This document shows, piece by piece, positions 38,346 through 48,412 of a DNA stretch of 64,000 nucleotides (positions within the stretch are counted from its first letter, which is position 1; the number at the start of each line of letters is the position of its first letter). Made by a program: the position numbers and the translations under genes. The DNA comes from Vairimorpha ceranae (Eukaryota > Microsporidia > Nosematidae): positions 55,126-119,125 of the forward strand of contig NW_020169303.1 of assembly GCF_000988165.1 (NCBI RefSeq), read 5' to 3'. The notes under the pieces are model-generated. The model was not told where the DNA came from. It saw nothing but the letters and a program-made list of their open reading frames with translations, and did no database searches.

Positions 38346-40436
38346 TTAATCAAAAATAATAATCTCATCATTATTTCGCATCCATATACCACAGCTCTGA
38401 AAATCTGCTATGACGTCTTCTACTTCACTTTTAGTGTAAAACCCATCTGTTGCTCTCCATAAATCATCTAATTTTACATATTTCTTATTGTCTTCCTCTT
38501 TGTAAATCAGAGACATGATAATTAAATAGATCTTTCGTTTAATCGGTACATTTTCTGCTTTTTTAGTTTGTGTAGGTATTTTAGTAACTTCCATTAATCG
38601 TAATGTTTCATCAACATCATAGTCATTAACCTGATCAGACAACCTACATCTTGCATGTGCTAATGAAAGCCTTATAAGGGATAGTAAATACCTTGGTGTT
38701 ACAAAATCATTTTCTTTTCGCGCCAAAATGTACGCATCGAGAAATCTTTTCGATAAATTTGAGGGAATACAAGGATTAAATGTTTTGGCTTTTTCAATAA
38801 ATTCTCTTATGTCTCGGTAATTAATACTTGTAGATTCTTCATCATTGAAATGTAAAGAAGTTACATGTTCGGCTAAAGCTTCATCTTTTTCTAAGTCTGC
38901 ATCATCTTTTAGCACAACTAAAATATCAAATCTAGAAAGTAAAGAACAAGGTAAACCAACATTATATTCTACGCTATACCGTGGATCGTATTTTCCTTTT
39001 ATGGGGTTGGCCGCTCCCAATATTGAACACCTAGCATTTAAAGTCGTATTAATACCCGCCTTGCTAATAGAAACACTCTGTTGTTCCATAACTTCATGAA
39101 TACTAATTCTGTCGTATTCTCCCATTTTATCTAATTCATCAATACAACAGATACCCATGTCTGACAAAACTAAAGCACCTCCTTCAAGTATAACTTCATT
39201 AGTAATAGGATCTTTAGCAACAGAGGCTGTCAATCCTACACCACTCGATCCACGTCCAGTCGTATAAATACCCCGTTTACTAATTTTTACGACTGTTTTT
39301 AATAACTGACTTTTTGCAATTCCAGGATCTCCCAACAACAAAACATTTATATCTCCACGTATTTTCATACCATCTTTTTTCGTTTTAGTTTGCGCTCCCA
39401 CCATCATTAACAATAAAATTTTTTTAACATCCTCCATCCCAAAAATTTCGGGAGCAATGCTTTTTACAAGGTGATTTATTTGAAAGTTAACAATGTTACT
39501 GATGTCTTTATTAAATTCCATTTTGGTTGTTTGGATATCTGTAGCTAGAATATATGTATCAGTAAGTAAACCAGCCTTGAGTTTTTTTAGTCCATAATAA
39601 GGCTTAGGCATAAAAATTCCTCCAACGACAACAACATCTCCTGGTAAACATTTTTCAGTTGTTGTTCCATAACACTCAATTTTTATCATCCTAGGTATGC
39701 ATCCATGAGGAACATCTCCCGTCAATTCTTGTATCACTAGACTTTGAAATTTCAAAAATTTACTTCCTCTTGTCACTAAAATTAAAGTCCCTTTAACTTT
39801 CTTAATTCGACATTTATCACTAGAACACTCTTCTAACAAATCAAAAACATCTCCTTCTATTTGTTGAAATATTTCAGAACCACAACTCTCGCAAATATAT
39901 GTAGCAACTTTTATACTTGGTTTAACTTGACTAATTTTAGTAACAACACCACTTACTTTTATTAAAGAACCAATATTCTCTGATTTTATCTGTCGGACAG
40001 TCATAATTTTAGAATGTGTTCTAGGTATCAAATTTAAAAAATAGTTTCTAAGTAAAAATGACGGTAAAAAGTCAGTAACCTGTTTATCAGGAAACTTTTC
40101 TTTAAATCTAGATATTCGGTGATAAAAAAATACATCTTCGTCATTATCTCCAATTAAATAATCACCTTCTGTGAATAAAATGTTATCAATAACTTTGTAA
40201 AATAAATTTAAATAAGAGAATGCATTCATTTCAATTCTCTCTACAATACCAGTTTCATCAAAAATAGAAAGATCGTCTAAATTTACTTTTATACACTGTT
40301 TGTGCTCACGAATCTGTTCCAAATATGTGTGTTCATTATTTTCATTAAAAAAAACAATAAATTTGTGAATAAGTTCGGTATCAGTATTGTAATTTATATC
40401 AGATTCAAAAGCTTTTAGATCTGTAAGTTTATTCAT
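38346..40436 (-). CDS. MCM7: Replicative helicase subunit Mcm7
   Basis: Subunit of the MCM2-7 helicase that licenses and unwinds replication origins. The protein of 696 residues has the N-terminal OB/zinc region (VKVSGVVTKISQ-like IKVSGVVTKISQVKPSIKV, zinc cysteines in CESCG and CSSDKC). The AAA+ core follows: Walker A LLGDPGIAKSQLL, YTTGRGSSGVGLTASV, Walker B ICCIDELDKM and arginine finger SRFD. The phrases VTRGSKFLKFQ and INTTLNARCSILGAANP identify the Mcm7 paralogue. I prefer the ATG at 40436, with CCC (GGG at 40442-40444) five bases away, over an upstream ATG at 40469 that lacks a motif. Confidence 0.95.
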   Translation of the reverse strand: MNKLTDLKAFESDINYNTDTELIHKFIVFFNENNEHTYLEQIREHKQCIKVNLDDLSIFDETGIVERIEMNAFSYLNLFYKVIDNILFTEGDYLIGDNDEDVFFYHRISRFKEKFPDKQVTDFLPSFLLRNYFLNLIPRTHSKIMTVRQIKSENIGSLIKVSGVVTKISQVKPSIKVATYICESCGSEIFQQIEGDVFDLLEECSSDKCRIKKVKGTLILVTRGSKFLKFQSLVIQELTGDVPHGCIPRMIKIECYGTTTEKCLPGDVVVVGGIFMPKPYYGLKKLKAGLLTDTYILATDIQTTKMEFNKDISNIVNFQINHLVKSIAPEIFGMEDVKKILLLMMVGAQTKTKKDGMKIRGDINVLLLGDPGIAKSQLLKTVVKISKRGIYTTGRGSSGVGLTASVAKDPITNEVILEGGALVLSDMGICCIDELDKMGEYDRISIHEVMEQQSVSISKAGINTTLNARCSILGAANPIKGKYDPRYSVEYNVGLPCSLLSRFDILVVLKDDADLEKDEALAEHVTSLHFNDEESTSINYRDIREFIEKAKTFNPCIPSNLSKRFLDAYILARKENDFVTPRYLLSLIRLSLAHARCRLSDQVNDYDVDETLRLMEVTKIPTQTKKAENVPIKRKIYLIIMSLIYKEEDNKKYVKLDDLWRATDGFYTKSEVEDVIADFQSCGIWMRNNDEIIIFD

Positions 40437-40472
40437 ATGAAGGGTAAAAAAGAATTTAAATAAACCCATAAT
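40437..40472. promoter_or_regulatory. 36-base bidirectional start region
   Basis: Between the MCM7 start (minus strand) and the Mad3-like start (plus strand) only 36 bases remain. GGG at 40442-40444 serves MCM7, and CCC at 40465-40467 serves the plus-strand gene. Both transcription signals must fit in this gap or within the opposing coding sequences. Confidence 0.6.
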
Positions 40473-41774
40473 ATGTCTAGTGATTTTAAAGATATAAAAA
40501 ATATTTTTAATAACGAAAATTTAGCAGAGAATACAAATTTAAATGGTTGCGAAGAAGTAAATTTAGAGTGCACAGAAAAACTATTATTAGAAAAAATAGA
40601 TATTAAATATTTTAGAAATAATCCTGACTATATTACAAAATGGCAGCAGTATTTCTACAATCATGACTGTGATGTAAAAATCTTATTTTTAATGAAATAT
40701 AAAAAAATTTCTGCAGATTATCATTGGCTGTATTTGGAGCTATCAAAATTTTTTGCACTTAAAGGCAAAACTGACATATCGGTATTTATTCTAGAAGATG
40801 CTATTAATAATGGTGTGTACGATGACTGTATTCTAAAAAAAGAACTAGAATTGTATTGTGAAATAAGCCCTGCTAAATATAAAGAGGCATACAGGTACTT
40901 AAATCCAACAGGGTTTTTAGCACTAGGTAAAATATGGAACGAAATTCGTATTGAATATTTTTACGATACGAAAATATATTCTAAAGGTTTTTCTTTTGAA
41001 GAATTTAGAATGCAATTTTATAAAATGAAAAAAATAGGAAGCTTAAACACACAATTAGAACTTTATAAACGTAAAAAGGAAGAACATAGTAAACATGATA
41101 TTGTAAAAAGATTTAAAAACAATCAAAAGTGTTTTTCTAATGTACAATATAGCCTAAGTTATATTAATTTGATGGATTGTTTCCGAAAAAAATATTTTAA
41201 AAAAATGTTGTGCGATTTTGATGCAACACTTGAATTGAAAAATTTGAATTTTTATAAAAAAGTCTTGAAATGTTCGACTTCTTACAACAAAGCCATAAAA
41301 TGTGATACTGAAAATTTGTTACAAAACACAGAGAATACATCTTTTAATCTTATATCAAGACGCAAAGATGAATTTTTAATTAGTTTTGAAGATTGTTTTG
41401 AAAAAGCGCCTGATATTATTAAGTTAAAATTAATTTATGAAGTGTTTACATTTTCAATCTGTAACAAAATATTAATCATTGATTTAAAAGATATATATTT
41501 CACTTCGGATTTTTTAATATCTTCTTATAATCTAAATGCACAACCTTTCGACCGGAATTTTGCACTTTTGCTGCTTTTTAAATCCTTTAAATGTTTTATA
41601 GACGAATCTTTAATGATTAACTTCAATTATGAAGTTTTTTTAAATGACATAGAAGAATTACTACTATTACATGATATTCAACATAAATTTCTGAAATTTA
41701 AACTTTATATTTATGAAATTACACTTTCAAATTGTTTAAATTCCGATTTCCCAGCCCTAAAATTTATTTACTAA
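40473..41774 (+). CDS. Spindle checkpoint protein, Mad3/Bub1 N-terminal type
   Basis: A 433-residue protein whose residues 45-190 follow the TPR-like Bub1/BubR1/Mad3 region: FRNNPDYITKWQQYF, then DYHWLYLELSKFFALKGKTD with IFILEDAINNGVYD-like repeats, and the conserved FSFEEFRMQFYKMK. No kinase domain follows, and the C-terminal half is helical and unrecognised. It is therefore more Mad3-like than Bub1-like in layout. I see no clear KEN box. The spindle assembly checkpoint role is inferred from the domain. CCC lies five bases before the ATG. It shares a 36-base start region with MCM7. Confidence 0.62.
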   Translation: MSSDFKDIKNIFNNENLAENTNLNGCEEVNLECTEKLLLEKIDIKYFRNNPDYITKWQQYFYNHDCDVKILFLMKYKKISADYHWLYLELSKFFALKGKTDISVFILEDAINNGVYDDCILKKELELYCEISPAKYKEAYRYLNPTGFLALGKIWNEIRIEYFYDTKIYSKGFSFEEFRMQFYKMKKIGSLNTQLELYKRKKEEHSKHDIVKRFKNNQKCFSNVQYSLSYINLMDCFRKKYFKKMLCDFDATLELKNLNFYKKVLKCSTSYNKAIKCDTENLLQNTENTSFNLISRRKDEFLISFEDCFEKAPDIIKLKLIYEVFTFSICNKILIIDLKDIYFTSDFLISSYNLNAQPFDRNFALLLLFKSFKCFIDESLMINFNYEVFLNDIEELLLLHDIQHKFLKFKLYIYEITLSNCLNSDFPALKFIY

Positions 41775-41861
41775 TGCTATTTAAAAAGTATAATAAAAAA
41801 CTGTTTGTTTGTTATTCTAAAAATCAGTAGATATCATGTTTTTAGTGTTTTTATGTACCCC

Positions 41862-42788
41862 ATGGATTTGCGTTTATTTCTTAAAGATATTTTTAGAGTT
41901 ATCCAGTTCACTCTGTACCCAATGTTACAACTTTATGCATATTTTGTTCTTATAGGTTTATATTGTTTAGAACAAAAAAAATTTGATGGCTGGAGTACCC
42001 TCTTAATATTTTTTTTCTACCATTTATTAGCTACAACTAAGGTTATTTTTTATATGAAACTATTAATTAATGAAGGTAAGAGCACTATAGAAATATTTCC
42101 TGTTATAACAGATACTAATCAAAAATTAGATTTAAAGGGTGTAAACATATTTTGTGAAGAAGAGATTATTTTAAAGAATGTACAGAAACTTAAAAATTGT
42201 TCAATTTGTAGAACGTATAAGCCACCGCGAACACATCACTGTTCGCTTTGTAACAGATGTTATTTAAAATATGATCATCATTGTGCCTTTTTAGACACGT
42301 GCATAGGATTTCATAACTACAAATATTTTTATCAATTTCTTTTTTTAAATGTATTTACAGCATTATTTTTTATTATAGTGATATCTTTACAATTAAATAA
42401 AGAAATAATCACTTCTCTAAAAGTTAATTATATTGTCTCTATTGCCCTTTTAGGCAGTTTTATGCTACTAATTTCGTTTTACTTAGTATTTCATACAATA
42501 GCTATTTCGAGAAATGAAACTACTATCGAATTTAAAGCATTAAATGCTTATATTTTGGGAGATCATAGATACATTAATATTTTTCAAGAAGGACCTATTG
42601 CAAATTACAGTAACAGTAAAGATAGAAAAATTTTAAATCCATATAATTTATCATTAAAAGAAAATTGGATACAAGTTTTTGGTGTTAAAAGCCGGGATTG
42701 GTTTACACCTGTTATGTCTTCAGTAGGGGATGGTACATCATTCCCAAAAAATTACACAGATTTAGAAATGGTTTATGTTAATAAATAA
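41862..42788 (+). CDS. DHHC palmitoyltransferase
   Basis: Membrane enzyme that S-palmitoylates protein cysteines. The 308-residue protein has two hydrophobic segments, then the cysteine-rich zinc domain LKNCSICRTYKPPRTHHCS, then CNRCYLKYDHHC (the DHHC tetrad near residue 137) and TCIGFHNYKYFYQF, then two more membrane segments. A TTxE-like motif (NETTIEF) follows near residue 225, typical of the family. I chose the ATG at 41862 because CCCC (41858-41861) directly abuts it. The upstream frame begins at a TTG and contains only one other in-frame ATG (41853). Confidence 0.93.
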   Translation: MDLRLFLKDIFRVIQFTLYPMLQLYAYFVLIGLYCLEQKKFDGWSTLLIFFFYHLLATTKVIFYMKLLINEGKSTIEIFPVITDTNQKLDLKGVNIFCEEEIILKNVQKLKNCSICRTYKPPRTHHCSLCNRCYLKYDHHCAFLDTCIGFHNYKYFYQFLFLNVFTALFFIIVISLQLNKEIITSLKVNYIVSIALLGSFMLLISFYLVFHTIAISRNETTIEFKALNAYILGDHRYINIFQEGPIANYSNSKDRKILNPYNLSLKENWIQVFGVKSRDWFTPVMSSVGDGTSFPKNYTDLEMVYVNK

Positions 42789-42800
42789 AATTTATTTTTT

Positions 42801-42988
42801 TTAAAAATTAAATTATAAATATTTACCTACAATTCTAATGTATTCTTTAGTGGTACATAAAACATCTACAAATACTATTTTTTTAATATTTTTTTTAAAA
42901 ATTAAATTATAAATATTTACCTACAATTCTAACGTATTCTTTAGTGGTACATAAAACATCTACAAATACTATTTTTTTAATATTTTTC
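42801..42988. repeat. 94-bp tandem duplication of the helicase 3' end
   Basis: 42801-42894 and 42895-42988 are almost identical direct repeats, with one internal substitution and one at the edge. The right copy encodes the last 27 codons and stop of the DEAH helicase gene. The left copy is an extra, untranslated set lying past the stop. The single internal change would alter Val to Ile if read. It looks like a recent local duplication that lengthened the spacer to the DHHC gene. Confidence 0.9.
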
Positions 42989-44688
42989 TTAAAAAAATTA
43001 CTTGTAGGATGAATATATAATTTTCTACCCGATGCAACATGCTTATAAGAACCATCTTGTTCTCTAACTGACAAATTATAGTCAAATGATTTACTAAAAA
43101 TTTTTTCTAATAAGTCAACATTGCCATTTTTGTTTTTATTGAGTCCTTTAAATATTTTATACGCTTTATCAAGATTCTTTAAAGAAATTTCATTAATCTT
43201 ACAAAACTCTTTTTTATCCTTAGCGTTCAAAAAATTAGAAAAAATATTAATTAAATATTTGATATCAGTTGTAAACATCTCTTTGTCTATATTTTTACCT
43301 TGTACCATATCTAAATTTTTTATAAAATTATAATTGTCGATACTTATCATTGAAACAAGCATAGAACCATAGTATCCTAGTCCACTATTTATACAGTCAT
43401 CATAAAAACAACTTAAATTAAGTTCAAAAGGATATCTTAAAATTCTTATCCCTTGCTTGGTAATTTGCATATTTTCATTAATAAGCTTTTTATTGTATAA
43501 AAATTCTAAGGATCTAAATACATTAAGTTGTGTAGGATAATCTAAAAAAGAAAAGTTAAAAATATCTATTTTTTTATGTATAAGCTGAAGAATAGGTTTA
43601 GATAAATTTGCTATTAATATCTCTGGTGTCAAATTAGATAAATTATTATACATTTCTTCGGTAAATAATCTATAACATATACCGGGCCCTATTCTATTAC
43701 ATCTACCCAGTCTCTGATCTGCCGATTCTTTAGAAATAGGCACTATTCCAAAATAATTAATACCATCAAAAATTTTATTTTTAACAAGACCGCAATCTAT
43801 AACGTATTTTATGCCGGGAATAGTTAAGGAGGTCTCGCAAATATTTGTACTCAAAATAACTTTTCGAATGGTAGACTTTTGGTAAATTTTTAATTGTTCT
43901 TCATCATTTAAACTTGAAAAAATTTTATAAACTTTAATATCTAGTATTTTTTTTAGTAAAACAAACAAATCGTTAATATCTTCTTCTCCCGTTAAAAAAA
44001 CCAAAATATCTCTATTGTTATTAATTGTATAACAATCTTTATTTTTATTCGACTTGTCTAGCCAAGCTATGCTATTATTCCTAGATAAGTTTTTTACATC
44101 CTTACTCATTACTATTTCTTTAATAATATTGTATGATTCTAAAATATAATCACTAACAGAAGATTCAGAATATATAATATCGCAAGGATAGGATTCTCCT
44201 GGAATTTCAAAAAGTTTTGCATCAAAATAATTCATAATTCTTTTTGTATCAACTGTAGCACTCATTAAAATTACTTTGGATTTTGTTTGTTTTAACAAAC
44301 AAAGTATCATATCCATTCTTATAGATCTTTCGTGGACTTCATCTAAAATGATGTAATCATAATTAGAATCTATTCCTTCGTGTAAAAAAGCACCATCAGT
44401 GAAAATAATAATTTTATCATCGTGTTTAATTTTTTTATTAAATCGCATTTTATAACCAACATTCTTTGTAACTTTAAAAAGTGTAGAATATAAAGACATA
44501 ACAGCTATTCTTCTTGGTTCTATAACAGCAATTTTATGTTTATTATTATTTAGTAATAAAGGAATATAGGTAGATTTTCCACATCCTGTAGGTCCTTTAA
44601 TAAGCACATGTTTAGAATTTTCTATGCATTTTATTATTTCGCTTGAATAATTTTCTATCAGCAAATTATATCCAAGTGGTGTACTCAT
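42907..44688 (-). CDS. DEAH-box RNA helicase
   Basis: A superfamily 2 ATPase of 593 residues that consists almost only of helicase core and the following HA2 region. Motifs in order: I GPTGCGKST (residue 35), Ia EPRRIAV, II DEVH, III SAT, V STNICETSLTIPGIKYVID and VI QRLGRCNRIGPG. DEAH/RHA helicases act in splicing (Prp2, Prp16, Prp22, Prp43) or ribosome assembly (Dhr1, Dhr2). The short N-terminus does not allow me to choose. CCC lies six bases before the ATG. It is probably co-oriented with the small gene at 44702-45289, 13 bases upstream. Its 3' end is tandemly duplicated. Confidence 0.92.
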   Translation of the reverse strand: MSTPLGYNLLIENYSSEIIKCIENSKHVLIKGPTGCGKSTYIPLLLNNNKHKIAVIEPRRIAVMSLYSTLFKVTKNVGYKMRFNKKIKHDDKIIIFTDGAFLHEGIDSNYDYIILDEVHERSIRMDMILCLLKQTKSKVILMSATVDTKRIMNYFDAKLFEIPGESYPCDIIYSESSVSDYILESYNIIKEIVMSKDVKNLSRNNSIAWLDKSNKNKDCYTINNNRDILVFLTGEEDINDLFVLLKKILDIKVYKIFSSLNDEEQLKIYQKSTIRKVILSTNICETSLTIPGIKYVIDCGLVKNKIFDGINYFGIVPISKESADQRLGRCNRIGPGICYRLFTEEMYNNLSNLTPEILIANLSKPILQLIHKKIDIFNFSFLDYPTQLNVFRSLEFLYNKKLINENMQITKQGIRILRYPFELNLSCFYDDCINSGLGYYGSMLVSMISIDNYNFIKNLDMVQGKNIDKEMFTTDIKYLINIFSNFLNAKDKKEFCKINEISLKNLDKAYKIFKGLNKNKNGNVDLLEKIFSKSFDYNLSVREQDGSYKHVASGRKLYIHPTSNFFKKNIKKIVFVDVLCTTKEYVRIVGKYL

Positions 44689-44701
44689 CGATTTAGGGAT
44701 A

Positions 44702-45289
44702 TTAAAAATCTATAAAATCATCAGATATTATAATAAACTCACTAGATGATATTTCTTTTTCCACTTCTAAAATAGAAATACCAAAATCGTTGTCTAAAAA
44801 ATCTTCGTCTGTAAGATTGTTAATATATTTATTATTTGTACTGTAAATTGTATTTTTCTGTAACTGATAAAAATTATCTTTATTTTCTGCATCTATTATT
44901 TTATTCCACATATTCTTTATAATCTTATGATTTCCTAATATTTTTTTTGCTAAATCAAGAATTAAATATCGATTTAAATACAAAAAGTAGCTAAAGTTTT
45001 TTCTTTTTATATGTTTAATGTCAAATACTGTAGGTAAAAGCTTATTTAAAACATTCCTTAGATTTTTCTTGTTAAACTTTTCAATAATTAACAGATGTAT
45101 TTGGTTATCAAAATTTTGCAGCTTAACATCCGGAAAATATAGATTTCCAGATGTTTTGAATCCATTGAGATTTATTATTTTTGAACTTTGTATTTCAAAA
45201 CAATTTTTAACTGTTATATTTTTTCCATTAGGGTTTTTAAGATATACAGTTATTTTATAATCTTTTGTGTTATATATGAATTCATGCAT
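44702..45289 (-). CDS. Hypothetical protein
   Basis: A 195-residue protein that I do not recognise. The N-terminal 40 residues look beta-rich (YKITVYLKNPNGKNITVKN), the middle is basic and helical, and the C-terminus is acidic, ending SSSEFIIISDDFIDF. The last phrase resembles a SUMO-interaction or acidic docking motif. There is no signal peptide and no CCC motif before the ATG, so the start is less certain. It lies 13 bases upstream of the DEAH helicase on the same strand. Confidence 0.6.
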   Translation of the reverse strand: MHEFIYNTKDYKITVYLKNPNGKNITVKNCFEIQSSKIINLNGFKTSGNLYFPDVKLQNFDNQIHLLIIEKFNKKNLRNVLNKLLPTVFDIKHIKRKNFSYFLYLNRYLILDLAKKILGNHKIIKNMWNKIIDAENKDNFYQLQKNTIYSTNNKYINNLTDEDFLDNDFGISILEVEKEISSSEFIIISDDFIDF

Positions 45290-46782
45290 ATAAAAAAAGC
45301 TATTTTAAATTTATATTTAAACATATATTGGCAATTGTAAGAAAATATCTTTAAAGTAAACAAGAAATAAATTTTTTATTATAAATTAACTATTTCAACA
45401 AGTTTTTAAAATCTGCTTTATCAATATATATAGCTATTAGTCATTATTGAAAAAATATAAAATAAGGCTACATATATAACAAATACAACTTAATTAGTTT
45501 ACTTTATTTTAAGTTTAATAAATCCTAGCTAATATAAATTGAGATTATCCATCAGCAAAAAATCATTGTTTTATGTCAAATAAAAAAGAGAAATCTCTGT
45601 AGACAGAATAGAACATATTATATGTCAAAGTGTTTTCTTAAAGACATTTGATAATAATAAACTTTTAGTTTATGCAATTCTTTTTTCTAATTTACACAGT
45701 AAGAACAGTTAGAAATTATTGATTTACAGAGCTTAAGTATAAAAAGAGTAGAATTAGCTGCAAAACTTTTTATTGACTTGAGAGGTGCTACAAAGCCAAT
45801 ATTTAATATGTTTTAGCACATATAAAAAATACCAAATATAGTTTTAAAAACAATTTTTTTATAATTATGATTGCAAGGTAAATTCAGCTTATAAATTTAC
45901 TTTCGAATTCTTTAATTAAACCATGCGAATTAATAAATCGTAATATCGAATTATTGAATTAAAATTAGAAAAATATTTAATTTAATGATATATGTTTTAT
46001 TATACAAGAATAAATTTATATTATTTCTCTAAGTTTACTATATTATATAAAATGGTTTCTTATTAATGTTTTAAATGTCTAATTCTGGTATTGTTATTTT
46101 CATTTACAAATAAATTTACATAGTTTTTAAACTTTATGCATAAATTATAAAAATAAATTTGTATTACATTTATAACTCTTTTGATTTTGAATGAGTAACT
46201 TAAAGCAAATACCTTGGCACGTGTTAAGAAATTAAAAAATGTTTTACTTTTGTTTTGCTACAATATTAATTACGCTACAATAAATAAAAAACAATATTAA
46301 TCATGTTTATAATAAACTTGCCTGTATGAATTCGATTTGACGTTTATATCAAAATTCACTCTGCAATAAAAACTTTAATTATTTTGTTTGTTTAGTAAAA
46401 ACAAATTGTTAAATTGATAGCAAATTATTAAATATAAAATTTAAATTTAAAATTATTTTAGATCCTAATTTTATTAAATTTATTATAATTTGAATTTGAC
46501 ATTAATTGAACAATTTAAAACCATTAATGAGTTGAAATAGTAGTCATTATTTTAATATCCGTAATTTTTTTATTGTTTAATTTTACAAGACAAAGATAAA
46601 TTTTAAATTATAACGTTACAACTGTCAATATATTTTAAAATAATTTGGTAAATTAAAATTGGGATATAAAGTTCTTTGTCAACACTTTTTCGGTATTTAA
46701 TTCTTTTACTTAAATATTGATCAGTTGTTAAATTATTAATTAATTGCACATTTACTATAAAAAGATAAATTTTTTAGATACC
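45290..46782. other. Long intergenic region, right part is duplicated upstream sequence
   Basis: About 1.5 kb without a supported gene. From about 46171 onward it aligns with the sequence upstream of the paralogue at 53641, including ACAATAAATAAAAAACAATA and GGTAAATTAAAA segments and a TTCTTTGTC(A/G)ACA block. The spacer therefore belongs to the duplicated unit and probably holds the promoter of the gene family. Confidence 0.6.
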
Positions 46783-48030
46783 ATGTTAGGGTTGTTTTTC
46801 ATAAAAGTTTGTTTGGCTGCATTTAAAAAAATGGCTCCAGTTCATGATAATTGTACCCAATTGCAGTATTCGTGCACTGCCAGATATATCTACACTGATG
46901 AAAAACCGGTTCGTTTTATATTTTACAAGGTCATAAATGATGATGTAAAAAAAGAAATTTTAAAGCAACCTTTAAAATCTACAATTACTAAAGAGGGTGG
47001 GGCAATAGAGTATAGTATTGAACTAGAAACTTTTAGTAAGCGAAAGACTCGATTTTATGATTTAGACTGTATTGGTAGTGAGTCTAGTATTTATCCTTTA
47101 ATTTCTGAAAAAATCACGATTTCTGTTGATAGTAGGTGGATGAAAGAATTAATAGATCGCGGAGAAATAATAAAAATGAATCTAGGAATGGATAAAGATT
47201 TTAATTATTTTAGAGTACCGATAGCTCTGCGTTCATATCTTAGCTTTGTTTCTTCGTATGAAGCAACCTTCGAGAATGGCGCGCCTGGATATACTATTTT
47301 TTTTGAAGATTTAATAGAAAAGCATATTATTAAGCTTTCTGATGAGGATAAAAAGAAATGCATTAAAGAGTTAAATAATTTACTTACACTTTCCTCCGAG
47401 AAACTAGCTGATACATACAAGGGTAAACTATTTTTACTGTTAGAAGAAAATCTTTCTCTTCTAAAACCTGTGATTCGTTGTTTTAAAGATTTGATTGAAG
47501 TTGAAAAAAACCCAAAGGAGTTTTTAGAAGAAACTATTTTTGAAATGGAAAATATTTTGAGTTCTATAAATTTAGGTAAATTTATGCCTATTTTAGAGAA
47601 AGAAGTAGGTTCACTTTATCCTTCAGGAACAGTAACAGATTTAAAATCTATAGCAATAAGTCATGGTGTTATTACAGATATCCTCAATATTTGTAGATAT
47701 GCTGTCGACAATCGTGTTAAGTTTGATGTATACGAGGTTTTTGATCATTATGAAAAATTAAAATTTAGTTGTTGCTTAGATATTAGAATTAGGATGAGAA
47801 ATTATGATCCTGAAAAATTTGAAAGCGCTAATGTAAGAACCAACTCAAATATGCGTTTATTTTACGAATGTGAAGAGTTAAGAGATGGTTTTATCATTAA
47901 AGTGTTATTTAATCCTGGTCTAGGTCAACGTCCTATTTCTGCTATCTGTGTAGACGTAATGTATTCTTCTATGCCGTTTACTACAGATTTTATTAATCTC
48001 CATAGTGCAATTAACGGTGAACTTTGTTAG
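46783..48030 (+). CDS. Secreted lineage-specific family protein A
   Basis: A 415-residue protein with a signal-peptide-like start (MLGLFFIKVCLAAFKKMAP) and no recognised domain. It is clearly paralogous to the 410-residue product at 53641-54873 along its entire length. Near-identical stretches include VRFIFYKVINDDVKKEI and EDLIEKHIIKLSDEDKKKC, and SAINGELC at its end matches SAING. Alternating beta-like and helical stretches suggest a folded extracellular domain with few cysteines. The start was chosen at the ATG at 46783, which has the same context (tagataccATG) in both copies. The frame upstream begins with TTG. Function unknown; a secreted role is inferred from the signal peptide. Confidence 0.8.
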   Translation: MLGLFFIKVCLAAFKKMAPVHDNCTQLQYSCTARYIYTDEKPVRFIFYKVINDDVKKEILKQPLKSTITKEGGAIEYSIELETFSKRKTRFYDLDCIGSESSIYPLISEKITISVDSRWMKELIDRGEIIKMNLGMDKDFNYFRVPIALRSYLSFVSSYEATFENGAPGYTIFFEDLIEKHIIKLSDEDKKKCIKELNNLLTLSSEKLADTYKGKLFLLLEENLSLLKPVIRCFKDLIEVEKNPKEFLEETIFEMENILSSINLGKFMPILEKEVGSLYPSGTVTDLKSIAISHGVITDILNICRYAVDNRVKFDVYEVFDHYEKLKFSCCLDIRIRMRNYDPEKFESANVRTNSNMRLFYECEELRDGFIIKVLFNPGLGQRPISAICVDVMYSSMPFTTDFINLHSAINGELC

Positions 48031-48412
48031 TAAACTATTTATATTATTGTGTGTTATTTTTTGTGAATGAAACATTTTAGAAAATTTGACATTCTCGGTG
48101 TCATACATTTATAAATATTTGTAATATTTTAAACTTCAATCTTGACGTGTAGTACACAAAACAAATGAAAAAGTATTTTTGTTGGATAGAATTTGATTTA
48201 ATGTATTTTAATTAATTAAATTGCAAAACAAATTTTTTTAGTTTAAAAATTATTTACCTGGTGGTCTAAAAAAAATATATTTATTTGTTGCATGTAAAAT
48301 ATTTATCTGTAAAATTAGTTAACCACCATTTTAGCATTTACTAATAAGAGCAGCCAATACCTGCTAGAACTGTGTTGTTTTTTAAAAATTCTTAATTAAA
48401 AAATAAACGATT

